Positions 52,572 through 63,018 of a stretch of 64,000 bases of DNA are shown one piece after another; position 1 is the stretch's first letter; every line of letters begins with the position of its first letter. The position numbers and the translations under genes were made by a program. The DNA comes from Obelidium mucronatum (Eukaryota; Chytridiomycota; Chytridiomycetes; Chytridiales; Chytriomycetaceae), in contig JAIVFH010000050.1 in the NCBI GenBank assembly GCA_025765595.1, positions 1 to 64,000 of the forward strand. The letters run 5' to 3'. Under the pieces are notes generated by a model. It saw only the letters and a program-made list of their open reading frames with translations. It ran no database searches and was not told where the DNA came from.

Positions 52572-53645
52572 TCATGTCAGTAAATTTTTGATTGCCGTCA
52601 TTCCAATCAAAACGGATTCTTCGGTTCTGATCCTCCTCGTTCCTTGGGACTTAAGCGGTCGCATGTAGTAAGTAAACATGTCTTTGGCATCTTCTTCATG
52701 GATCTCGAGAGTCTCATCGGCTCCAATAGAATACTCCAATCCTTTCGAACCGCCAAACACAACCATCAGATGCTTGAACGACGGCAAAGGTTCACCTCCA
52801 CTAGGTAAAACCTCACCAATATATGGAGCCTGTTCACTGACCCCAAACGACATATCATAACCCCCTTCATAGCTGCTTTCACTCAATACTTTTCCAATTG
52901 AAGCCGCCAGACGCACTGAATACCCCCAGTACAGCCCTTGAGACTCTCGCGGGAAGTTTGGGCTAATCACAGTCGCTGGAACACTGCTGGAATTATTATG
53001 GAATATTTGGGCAGGATTATCAAGTTTGACTGTTACTCTGACGCCTGCCTTGATTTCCTTGTCCTTGATGAACGCAGGAATACTGTTACGCAGACCAATA
53101 TCCACCAGAGTCCCAACTTTTCCCGGGGTATTGGTTTCTAGAGTGACACCTTCCCGAAAAGGACAGGGATCATCAATACGCGTGTGGTGTGGAGATTCAA
53201 TGTTGATCATAGCTGCAAACTGCAAGTCTCTGTGGATGGGAAAGAGAGACTTTCGCAGGTACGGAGGACACTCGCAGAACTGCAAGATTCGGGCAAGGAA
53301 CACGGAGGCATCGAGGTTTTTTTTCGCTGCTGCTTCGTACGGGCCTTCAGTGGATTGTTTGGCCAAATGTTGTTGCTGGTTATTTGTCGGGTCTTCGTAA
53401 ATGACAACTTCGTCCACTTGGAAGATGGATAACATGCGGGCAATTTGGCCAGCAAGGAATGTTCTGAGTTCAGGTTTCTCGAGATTTGCGATCATTGAAG
53501 CCGATATTGCGACAGAGACAGTGTACGGACGAGGTTTGTTTGGCGACACAAACACGGGGTTTTTTGCTTTGACCGCAGTTTGGTCAGGCTGAGCTTTGGT
53601 TCTCTGCCGCCGAAAGTGTTGCTGTTGTGGTTGCTGACGCTTCAT
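52572..53645 (-). CDS. SPOUT1: SPOUT1 (C9orf114/CENP-32-like) RNA methyltransferase
   Basis: A single-exon protein of 357 residues. A Gln-rich basic start leads to VSVAISASMIANLEKPELRT, FLAGQIARMLSIFQVDEVVI, FLARILQFCECPPYLRKSLF, DLQFAAMINIESPHHTR and FREGVTLETNTPGKVGTLVD. The SPOUT knot follows: GLYWGYSVRLAASIGKVL, GYDMSFGVSEQ, LMVVFGGSKGLEYS and TRRIRTEESVLIGMTAIKNL. It is predicted to act on rRNA or tRNA in the nucleus. It is intact and shares a 54-bp divergent promoter region with the UQCC2-like gene. Confidence 0.9.
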   Translation of the reverse strand: MKRQQPQQQHFRRQRTKAQPDQTAVKAKNPVFVSPNKPRPYTVSVAISASMIANLEKPELRTFLAGQIARMLSIFQVDEVVIYEDPTNNQQQHLAKQSTEGPYEAAAKKNLDASVFLARILQFCECPPYLRKSLFPIHRDLQFAAMINIESPHHTRIDDPCPFREGVTLETNTPGKVGTLVDIGLRNSIPAFIKDKEIKAGVRVTVKLDNPAQIFHNNSSSVPATVISPNFPRESQGLYWGYSVRLAASIGKVLSESSYEGGYDMSFGVSEQAPYIGEVLPSGGEPLPSFKHLMVVFGGSKGLEYSIGADETLEIHEEDAKDMFTYYMRPLKSQGTRRIRTEESVLIGMTAIKNLLT

Positions 53646-53699
53646 AGTTCAAAGAAAAAATAAATAGAAAAAAAAGAAAAGAAAACCATCATCAAACGA

Positions 53700-54044
53700 A
53701 TGCCAACAATCCGCCAGTTTCTTCGAGTTGCCCAAAAGTGGCCCAAGCAGGAAGACCGCGCCAATCGCCTCTATCTGCATCTGAAGCAGCGGATCAGAAC
53801 CGACAAACTGTCTCCAGCGGAAGCGCAAAAGGAACTCGACGCCCTGACTAAACTCGCAACCGGACACGCCGTCGCCAAGTTTCCACTGAAAAGCGATTCG
53901 TTGATTCCAACAGTTTTGCCGCCGCGGTCGTCTTACCAGCTGCTGAATTTGTCAGCGCAGGACTCGCTGAGCGCAGAGAAGGTGTCGACGCTGAACTTTT
54001 TCCCTACTTACGTGTGGGGCTCTCTCAAACGGATGATGCGGTGA
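53700..54044 (+). CDS. UQCC2/Cbp6-like complex III assembly factor
   Basis: A single-exon protein of 114 residues. The N-terminal half (TIRQFLRVAQKWPKQEDRAN then YLHLKQRIRTDKL) fits UQCC2, which begins with a FL..WP..E..R pattern and assists cytochrome b translation. The C-terminus is not conserved. It would be the third mitochondrial respiratory assembly or structural gene in the window. Confidence 0.5.
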   Translation: MPTIRQFLRVAQKWPKQEDRANRLYLHLKQRIRTDKLSPAEAQKELDALTKLATGHAVAKFPLKSDSLIPTVLPPRSSYQLLNLSAQDSLSAEKVSTLNFFPTYVWGSLKRMMR

Positions 54045-54054
54045 TGAATTCGGA

Positions 54055-54619
54055 GTGGAGAGAGTGGTTGGCTTTGGCATTTTAGAACAGCGCAATACTC
54101 ATGTTGCAAATATCAACAGCAATTCAATAAAAAACACGAGATTTATCTTCAGTGTTCGGATTCCAGTGCAGTGGAGAGTGAATCGTTGTGGCTGTGCTGC
54201 AATAAAGGCGAAATCTAATCTCGCAAACCTGAACCGCACGTCTTTCCTTGATCTACCCACCATCAGTTTAAACATTATTTCCGCTGGAGGAGAAGAAAGT
54301 GAGAGGGCCCAAAGGAACGGGCGCGGCTGATCGTCTCTTGGCCAACAGAATGAGCAGCTGTCTGCAGTTTACGGAAAATTTCGAATCTATTCAAAGAAGT
54401 ATATTGGTCTTGACCCAAGTGGCAGTAGTAAAATTTCCTGCATTTATCGTAATGCGTCTGGGAATGAATCGTAAACATCATACTTTAGCATTCTTTTATG
54501 GAGGGAAACTTGGGGAATGGACAAATAGGAAAGCTGCAAGTATTCCTTTTAAGAACGAGAATATTCGCCTCGCATGTTTCCAGCAATTCAATGACGAGAA
54601 CTATTATGTTTTCAATTAG
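54055..54619 (+). pseudogene. Remnant of an HMA copper-chaperone-like gene
   Basis: Fragments align with the next gene. FIFSVRIPVQWRVNRCGCAA resembles the start of an HMA domain, and in another frame SAVYGKFRIYSKKYIGLDP matches AVCGNIRIFSQKYVGVDP of the neighbour's C-terminus. The pieces lie in different frames with no intact reading. It is likely a degenerate tandem copy. Confidence 0.45.
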
Positions 54620-54732
54620 AGCTTTGGGTGTGGCTGTGTCAGAACAAATATCAATAAAACCTGTCAAAATCTAATCGGACTAGCGGCACTTCCTTTATCC
54701 AATCGCCAACACATTGTTAGTTCTATTTAGCA

Positions 54733-55572
54733 ATGGCGGAGACACAGGTGAGATGGGCGCGGGTGTGGCCTCGATCGTTTCTTGATCAACGATTCAACAG
54801 AGTGAGCAACCGGCACTGACTGGTACCCAGCTCACATACAGATTTAAAGTTGCCATGAAAAACGCCGAATGCCGTTTGCCCGTGACAACAGAGCTTTGGA
54901 AGGTTAGTGTTAGGGAGAAGCAGGAGGTCATTTTCAGCAGTGATTCAGTGAAGGCTTGTTTCATCTACCTCACTGTATTTTACCATCCGGCATTCACTGA
55001 TCTATATGCGATTTTGTGGTTAGATTCCTGGAGTTAAGAACGTTGAAGTCAGTTTCGATAACCAAACAGTGACCGTTCGTCATATCGGCGTAACCGAAGA
55101 ACAACTTGTTGAAGCAATCAAAAGCAGTGGAACGACAGAAGTCGTTGAGCGAGAGTTCTTTACGTTCCACTTCAAAGTGGGCATGAAGTGCTCTGGCTGT
55201 TGTGACTCCTTGAAGGAACTTCTTGCCAAGGTTTTGTTTTCAAATGATGTCAGAACACCCGATAAACCTCAACCAAATATCTTCTTCATTTAGATTCCTG
55301 AAGTAAAGTCTGTGAAACTCATTAGCCGCGAACTCCAAAGAGTATCCCTTGTCGCTGATTTCGACACGATAGATTCAATCGAAGAAGCCCTCAAAAAAAA
55401 TGGAAGGCCAGTTAAACTTATGCCTACTATGGGGCTTGACGATTATCTGGAAGCGGTTTGCGGAAACATTCGAATCTTTTCACAGAAATATGTGGGCGTT
55501 GACCCAAATCTCAACATGAGCGTTGCTTGTTACTGTGACTCTGTGTGGATGGATGGGCATAAATTCGGATGA
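54733..55572 (+). CDS. Two-domain HMA (heavy-metal-associated) protein
   Basis: Exon 1 is MAETQ, then spliced to LTYRFKVAMKNAECRLPV (intron near 54748-54840). The first HMA-like fold lacks the CxxC pair. After introns near 54903-55023 and 55231-55294 it continues IPGVKNVEVSF, and a second HMA domain has FKVGMKCSGCCDSL with an intact metal-binding CxxC. The C-terminus has an extra segment GLDDYLEAVCGNIRIFSQKY that is not part of HMA. By family it is a copper-binding chaperone; domain 1 may only be structural. Confidence 0.65.
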
Positions 55573-55995
55573 TCATGAGGACTACTCTTTTTTCGTACTG
55601 ACCAGAATACACAAAAAAAATACGGTGGATCTAATATCCTATAGGCTTGTGTGTGTATGTCAGACTGTATTTATAACTGCTGACTCTTGAATAAAAGACC
55701 CAACAAAAGAAGGTACTGGTTGTGAAATGAGGTATTTTCGCCCCATCAAAAAATGGCGTGATTCGTCAATGGTTGCGTCTTTTCCCACAGAAAAAAAAAC
55801 AACTTCTCAAAAAGACTGTGAGTCATATTTTCGACCCTTGCCAGAAAAAACCGCTTACCAGGCCCGAACTAAAACCGAAAATCGCATACCCCTCCCTCCC
55901 CCTCTATGTTCTTTACCATCCTGTCGTCAGTTCTATTTCCAATGGAGGTAAGGCAGGGGTGAACCAGATCTTGTCCCGGTTTGATTTCAAATTTA

Positions 55996-56310
55996 TGACT
56001 GACATTGCTACTACTCCCGCATTCCCGCAAGAACACTTACAACTTCAAAGTCGGCATGACATGCTCTGGATGCAGTGGAGCCGTGAACCGAATTCTTTCC
56101 AAGGTTTGGCGGCGGCTGGGTGTTTTCATCAACAAATGAGCCACACACACAATTCATTCATCTATTCATTTATCGATATAGACTGCGGGAGTTAAGTCGT
56201 TTGACATTAGCCTCGAAACCCAAAAAGTATCTGTCGTTGCTGACGGATTAACTCAAGACCAAGTCTTTGAAGCAATCAAAAAGAGTGGAAAGCCAGTCGA
56301 AGTATTGTAA
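55996..56310 (+). CDS. ATX1: ATX1/ATOX1-type copper chaperone
   Basis: The protein reads YNFKVGMTCSGCSGAVNRIL, the MxCxxC copper site; after an intron (near 56105-56180) AGVKSFDISLETQKVSVVA and KKSGKPVEVL complete a single HMA domain. ATG at 55996 (MTDIATTPAFPQE) is one base out of frame with the domain (near 56030), so a +1 offset, an unseen 5' exon or an internal start is needed. Cytosolic carrier delivering Cu(I) to Ccc2-type ATPase by family knowledge. Confidence 0.72.
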
Positions 56311-56456
56311 AAAAAAAAAAAAAAAAGCGAAGTAGTGAATCGTTTGAAGGATTCACCCCATCATGAAATAAATGACATTAATATGAGTTGTTTACTTTTT
56401 TTTCTCTCTGTTTACTCTTAATTTTTTTGATCATTCTACTGTAAGAGACAGAAAAA

Positions 56457-57959
56457 ATGCCATCCTGTTCAGTCTGCTCCGTGGAAACGACTCGCAAGTG
56501 TCCAAAGTGTCTGGAGAAGGGAACAGATTGTATGTGCCTGCCTCTCCTCTTCGACAAAAAACAGTCGATATCTAGTGTTCAAACTGCCCGTCCGTTAAAT
56601 CCGCCAACAAACTTCATCAGCCTACTTCTGCGAACCATGCTTCAAATCAAACTGGGCTACTCACAAGATCAAGCATCTTGGTGAGTGTTTTTTTACATGG
56701 ATCCACAAAAGAGTGTCATTTGAACTGAAATTCCACATCGCACATTGCGTTTGAAAAAAAATAGAACACAACCCTTTCCCGTACCACAAATACACTGGGA
56801 AACTGAGACCCGTGTATCCATTATCTCCAAAACGTGAAGTCCCTGCCCACATTGAGAAGCCAGACTATGCCGAAACTGGTAAAGGCCCGAAATCTCCATC
56901 AACCACACAAATGAATACTAAAAAAAAAAAAAAAAGGTGATCCAATCAGTGAACGTAAATTGAGAAATACCAGTCAAATCGACGTTTTGAATGACAAGGA
57001 TATCGAAGGAATTCGTGTTGCTTGTAGAGTATGTTTTATTTATTTATTATGGACTTAAAATAAGGAAGTGCAGCTCACATACATGTATGAAATGTTTTTC
57101 TTTTCCCAGATTGGCCGTGAAGTTCTTGAAGAAGCCAAAAAAGCTGTAGCTGTGGGAGTCACGACTGATGAAATCGATCGTGTAGTTCATGAAGCCTGTG
57201 TGGGTAAGTAAAGTGGGCAACAGATTTAAGAGTCAAAAATTAAGATTCCCAACATCAACCCATCTAACTCTTACCTTATATAAATTCAAAAAAAAAGCAA
57301 GAAACGCCTACCCATCCCCATTAAACTACTACAACTTCCCCAAATCCTGCTGCACCAGTGTCAACGAAGTAATCTGCCATGGAATCCCCGACAGATACCA
57401 ACTCCAAGACGGTGATATTCTCAACATTGATATTAGTATCTTCCACGGCGGATACCACTCTGACTTGAATGAAACCGTGTACGTTGGGAATGTAGATGCG
57501 AGTGGGCGGAAGCTTGTGGAAACGACGAGAGAGTGTTTGCAGAAGGCTATTGAATATGGTATGCGCTAAACAGAAAAAAAAAGGGATATGTATAATAAAC
57601 TAATAATTAACATCTCTCAAGTCAAACCTGGAATGCTCTATCGCGATTTGGGAGACATTATCCAAAAACACGCAGACGCGAATGGGTTCTCTGTTGTCCG
57701 TACGTATTGTGGCCATGGAATTGGAAAGTACTTTCACTGCGCGCCGAGTATCCCGCATTATGCGAAAAACAAGGCTGTCGGAGTAATGAAGCCAGGACAC
57801 GTTTTCACAATCGAACCAATGATTAGTGAGGGTACATGGAAGGATGAGCAGTGGCCGGATCGGTGGACTGCTGTTACTCAGGATGGGAAACGAAGTGCGC
57901 AGTTTGAGGAGACAATGATTGTTACAGAGACTGGAGTTGAGATTTTGACTCGTCTTTGA
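56457..57959 (+). CDS. MAP1: Methionine aminopeptidase 1
   Basis: Type-1 cytosolic enzyme removing initiator Met. The N-terminal zinc fingers ([18 protein letters not shown], then [19 protein letters not shown]) bind the ribosome. After introns near 56532-56622, 56682-56764, 56882-56937, 57029-57110, 57205-57298 and 57560-57621 the catalytic domain follows, with [41 protein letters not shown] (two Asp ligands), [16 protein letters not shown] (His ligand), TIEPMISEG and [12 protein letters not shown] (Glu ligands). It is intact and full-length. Confidence 0.92.
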
Positions 57960-58124
57960 AAGTGAGAATGTGTTGGTTAGAATAAGTTGTGAAGTGGGGG
58001 GTGAAATTCAATCAGGCAATAAAACATTGCATTGTCATAACGAATTAAGATTTTACTTTGCTTGTTGTGTATATGGCTATACTTCTAATGATTGTTTACC
58101 CACATTTTCTATCCTTTAAATCAC

Positions 58125-60055
58125 TCAATGTCCACGAAGTGTGTTGACGGTATTCTCCAGCTCCATCAACCTCGCAGCTTGCTGCCGAACCACCGCCTCC
58201 AAATGATCCACTTGATCCTCCAAATCTCCATTCCTCTGCGTCAACTCAAAGTTTTTCTGAGCCAACCGATCCATTTCTTCCTTCACCTGCCTTTCGGCCT
58301 CATTCCTTTCAGAACTCAAGACAGATTTTAATCCCTGCAGCGTGATTTCATTCTCTTCCGCTTTTTGCAATGCGCGGTCTTTGATTGTTTGGATTTCGAT
58401 ATGTTGTTTGGCTAAATCAATGTGTTCCCGGTTCAATGTTTCGTAAGCTTCTTCCAGTTTTTTGAGGGCCGTATTGAGTCTCCTGTTTTCACCCTTCAAA
58501 GCATCGCCCGTCAATAACTCAGGGTTATTCCGCCGAATCTCTTCCTGATGTTCCAATGCGAGTTTATCCATTTTCCGTTTCGAAATATGTATCGCAGACG
58601 CTTCTGAAATGAGCAGGTTGACATTATCTTCGTACACTGTAAAGAGTCCGATTTTGAGAAAGTCCAGCAAGTGTTCGAGGTCTGTGAGTTGGAGAATGTG
58701 GTCTTGGTTTTTCTTGAGGAGGGCGAATGCGAATTTGAAGGTGACTTCGAGGCCTTGGGCGAATAGAATGTCCATGATTCGGAATACGACTTCGAGGGGG
58801 AAGCGGTATGCGAATAGTGTCATGAACCTGTCAGTGTTGTGATTGAGGATTGAGAGTTGAGTGATATCGTCTAGGGGGTATGAAGAAGAATACAACGCCT
58901 TCGGCGGTTTAAAAAAGAAAATACACCGCCTTCGGCGGTTAAAAGAAAAGAATACACCGCCTTCGGCGGTGTTGCCCCGCCTTCGGCGGTGGTGCCCCGC
59001 CTTCGGCGGCAGTATCTCGCCCTCGGCGATTAAAAAAAAAAACACCGCCTTCGGCGGTATATCCGCTTCGGCTGATATCCCGCCTTCGGCGGTCGCGATA
59101 AAAAAAAGTACAAACCATTGAGAGGCATACATTGTAGATTTAACATCATGCGAATCCAAATGATTGTAAATAGCAGGAAACATTTCCTTGAGTAATTTAT
59201 CAAATTGAAAGAGCCTGAGCTGAAGACCAAGCATTTTAGGAGTGTACAAATCACGAAAGTTGTAACTCTTCATCAACTTTTCCAAGACACAGAAAGCTTC
59301 TTCATCGGGCATCTTGAATGTGATTTTATATAAGTTAAAGAGAGAGAGAGAGAAGACAAACACTGCTCCCTTACATTCAGCAACAGCGGACCCGTGATGA
59401 AGGCAATGCCTTGGCAGTAGCCGACTTCTGGATCGTACAGCGAATACGCTTTCAGCACGTGAAACAGCGATTCCTGGCCGGGCCCGTTCGCGTCCGCAAA
59501 GTGGTCGTGCGTCGGGAAGGTGCGGGCCAGGTCGCGCTGGATGATCTTCTCGTGGCTCGACGCGCGCGTAAGCAGGGCGCGGTACGTCGTCTCGAGGCCG
59601 GCGTCCTTGGCGCCGCTCATGCACAGCCACACTGGTCCCGCGCACGGCGGCGGGCACCCCGGCGGCCAGCTTGCGCGCGAGCACGCGCGGCTGGCGGCGC
59701 GCCGACGCCGGCGTAGTCATTCATGGCGGCGCCCCAGAAGTCCCAGTCGACTTCGTCTTCTTCGTCGAGTTGTTGGTGTTGGTGTTGGTCTCCACTGACT
59801 CCCTTGTCGCCATCGACTTCCCGCGAGGAACCAGAGCCCAGCCGCGCAATCTTGCGTGTCAGCCCAGACAGCGAAAGAAGCGATGGCCAGCGCAGTGGCT
59901 GTCGCGCCGCCCGAACCAGTTCCACTCTCCGTCTCCGCACTCTGCACGCGCGCCAGAATAAAGTCGGCGTCGTCGCTGTCATCGGCCGCTGAAGCAGTCG
60001 AGAACGAAGTGCCGTCGGCGTGGAAGACAACAGTGGCCGCAGGCTCAGTGTCCAT
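58125..60055 (-). CDS. TBC-domain RabGAP with coiled-coil C-terminus (EVI5/GYP5-like)
   Basis: GTPase-activating protein for Rab GTPases. Start MDTEPAATVVF at 60055. The N-terminus is acidic, ending DEVDWDFWGAAMNDYAG. TBC motifs: ARKLAAGVPAAVRG, PVWLCMSGAK, IIQRDLARTFPTHDHF with the arginine finger, PEVGYCQGIAFITGPLLL with the glutamine finger, and SQWFMTLFAYRFPLEVVFRI across an intron (58828-59115). The rest is a heptad coiled coil (YETLNREHIDLAKQH, EEMDRLAQKNFELTQRN). The first exon is GC-rich and shifts frame by +1 three times, near 59865, 59685 and 59635. Confidence 0.83.
58828..59115 (-). repeat. Palindrome array C inside a TBC-gene intron
   Basis: The intron is read on the minus strand (donor GTTTGT, acceptor TGACAG). 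It holds about eight copies of the palindrome CCGCCGAAGGCGG, all with GAA at the centre on the sense strand, plus diverged copies. Spacers are T-rich or short GGCA-type. Splicing restores QWFMTLFAYRF. Confidence 0.88.
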
Positions 60056-60125
60056 TTTTTGCACTCGCCGTTAAATTGGTTGTTTCTTTCTTTTTTGATT
60101 TCTACTCATCGACACTCTTCTGAAA

Positions 60126-62373
60126 ATGAACCATGACAACATTGACATTTACCAAGAAGAAGAAGACCTGCAGGAAAACGAACAGTCCGACGACGCACTG
60201 CTGATTGCAGTGGACCAACCCGCAGATCTGCTGCTGATCCAAAACGAAATCATTGGTCCTGTTTCTATCGACAGAATTGGAGATCACGAGTCTGTAGCTG
60301 CATCAAAGCCTGTTCCTGATGATACTGCAAACAAGAAAGAAGAAAGCAGTGATGACGATGATGATGATGATGAAAGCAGTGTCTCGGATTTTGTGTTTTC
60401 AAGTTCGGATTCTGAACAAGAGAAGGACAACAACAAAACAACAACAAACAAGTGGACGAAGAAGAAGAAGAAGGCGAACTTGAAGATGGCGAAGAAAAAG
60501 AAATCAAACCACAGAAAAAGATTCAAAATAACAACAAGAAAAACAAGAAGCAAAAGGACGAAGACGATGACGATGATGATGAATTCGACAAGGAAAAGTC
60601 AAATAATCCGTTACGTACAAAACATGAACTCGAACAGGTGTGCTGCGTGTGTGAAAATCGTTTTGAGTGACTGGCGTAAACTGATGTGTTTCAAATAATA
60701 CTCTGTTCGGAAATAGCTGCCCGTGGAAAAGCTTGGATATCGTGATTCCTCCAACTGCAATTCTCACTGAAATTGGTCAAATCTTTGCTATTGTTGGAGA
60801 TACAATCGTTATTGAATCGACTGTCACGGATATCACATTGGATGCAGATTCAATACTATGTTCCAGGTGCTAGAAAAGTGATTGGAAAAGTATTCGAGAC
60901 ATTTGGACCAGTTGTTCAGCCAATGTATTCAGTGCGTTACAATCCATCCTCATTGTCTGTCGCCAAATCAGTCGAAACCTGCCACCAAAGTTCCGGAAGG
61001 GGAATCTACTCCCACTGAAGCAACAAGCCACCGAATCAAACGAGAATGATGACACCACAACCAAAGCAGCAGAATTAGAAGTGGAAGAACCTATAAAAGT
61101 CGGTGATAAAGTCTTTTTCGTCAAGGAGATGGCCAAATACGTGTTTGCTGCACAATTGAAGCTCATGAAGGGTTCGGACGCGTCAAATTTCTATGATGAA
61201 GAAGTAGCCGATGCGGTTCGTCTTTTTTTTTTTTACGAGTTTTTTTGTTCTCACCCTTTTGATGTCTCGCTTTTCTGAATTCAGCCACTCGTTTTGTTTC
61301 AACAGGAGATGGAGTTTTCAGATGATGAAAAGGAGGCGGAATACAAACGAGCGTTAAAACTCGAACGCACATTGAAAAAGAGGGCTCGCGAAGGCACTAC
61401 AGGGTAGTAGTTGTAATTTTTGATGTATTCGACTCTTGTACAAAATCACTGATGTTCTCTTCAATTATTTATTTAAAAAAAATCCCAGAAACGAGAGCGA
61501 CTGGAGTTGACGAAGACAATGCAGAAAGCCTTCTTAATCGCGGGAAACGCGGCGATCGCGGTGGTCGAGGCGGACGACGGAATTCCAACGATCATACCGG
61601 AGCTCTAGGAATGCAGAGAACGTACGAAAAGGGTAAGCAGTCGCGGAGGACGCGGGTCGGTCGGCGGCGGCGGCGGCGGCGCTGGACGTGGTGGAGGCTT
61701 CGACGCTCAACGTGACCGCTATCAACAACAACAACAACAAGACCGACCTCAACATCGACAACAATATCCCCCTACATCAACAGCAACATGCACTCCCTTC
61801 ACGTCCACCCATCCAACCACTTCCCCCAAAACCAAAACCACCCATCCCTATCACTATCAAACCCCGCAACACCACGCGTCAATGACCTCCTACCACCCAA
61901 CACTCTCCCATCAATACCACTGGATTCAATATGAACTGGTGGACTCGCTGCCAATGGACCACAACCACTACCGTTCCCACAAAACCCACAAGAACTACTC
62001 GCATACATGCATCAACAACAGTTACAAATGCAACAACAGCATCAACAGCAATTGATGCTTGCAGCTGCGGCATCTGCAAAGTCGCGGGGGACAGTTACCT
62101 CCGGGATTTATGGCGGGAATAAACGGTGGTGTTGGTGGTGGTGGGCTTGATGGTGCACCTTTCAACAATAATGGTGGTGGGCCGAGTGGTGGATTTAATC
62201 CCATGTTGATGAATCCACCGATGATGATGGGGATGGGGATGGGGATGCAGGGTTATATGATGGGTAGTGGAACTGGTGCAGGTGCGCCTGGCGCCATGGG
62301 AGCATCAATGGGATATGCTAATAGTGGGTATCCACCATATCAAGAGAATCCCGAATCTGAAAATAAAGAATGA
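60126..62373 (+). CDS. NAF1: NAF1 H/ACA snoRNP assembly factor
   Basis: The N-terminus is acidic and Lys-rich. The core reads VIPPTAILTEIGQIFAIVGD, SILCS, GARKVIGKVFETFGPVVQPMYSVRY, the Gar1/Naf1 beta-barrel with its diagnostic VFETFGPV. It continues with DKVFFVKEMAKYVF and EYKRALKLERTLKKR, then an intron (61407-61491) and an RGG-type region (GKRGDRGGRGGRR). The C-terminus is Gln- then Gly/Met-rich (GMGMGMQGYMMGSG). Naf1 loads dyskerin-containing H/ACA RNPs. A +1 offset is needed near 60864, and others in the low-complexity parts. Confidence 0.76.
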
Positions 62374-62602
62374 TTCCCCGCCTCGATTTTTCCCCCTTTT
62401 TTTTTTAAAACTGGAGGGAATAAAAGTTCGAAGGACGTCAGAGCAAGATCTGGCAAACCCCCAGTTTCAAGCAAGTAGAAAAGAAGAGAGGGAGTCTGTG
62501 CACGTTTTCAAAGAGTTTGTGCATATGTCCACGAATCAATGAGAGCTGAGAGAGAGGATATATTTTTTCAAAGAACTGCCGCGAAATAAAGGTTAAGATT
62601 CC

Positions 62603-62872
62603 TTAACAAAAAAGGCGTAGGACGCTTTCAATCGATGAATGTAATGCTGAAAGTAGTTGGTCTGATTTTAAAGAAAGTGGCGAAGAGTGCAGAGCGGTTT
62701 CAACTATCAGAGAATGCGCAGGAAGCCCATATTCGATGATACCCAGGAAGAAGTCCCACATATTGTCCGGTTCCCATTTTGACTTCATTATTAGTATTGG
62801 CATTGGCTCCGTCTGGGTTTCTGATGTCTTATAGACAGACGCAAGTGGGACTTTGATTTGTTGTGGATTCAT
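62603..62872 (-). CDS. Hypothetical 89-residue protein
   Basis: A single-exon ORF from an ATG at 62872 (MNPQQIKVPLASVYKTSETQ) with WEPDNMWDFFLGIIEYGLP and a helical C-terminus (LSALHSSIESVLRLF). Moderate complexity and no obvious shadow of another gene make it plausible. No family. Confidence 0.4.
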   Translation of the reverse strand: MNPQQIKVPLASVYKTSETQTEPMPILIMKSKWEPDNMWDFFLGIIEYGLPAHSLIVETALHSSPLSLKSDQLLSALHSSIESVLRLFC

Positions 62873-63018
62873 TCTGTTTCTTTACAACAAAACGAATAAA
62901 CGTGAAAGCATAGAATGAATATTCACGGAAATCGAGATTTCAATAGAAAATCAAATCAATTCTTTTAGTTATGAAGAATACCTTCTAAGTTGTAGCGTTG
63001 TTTTATTATTTAAAAATA

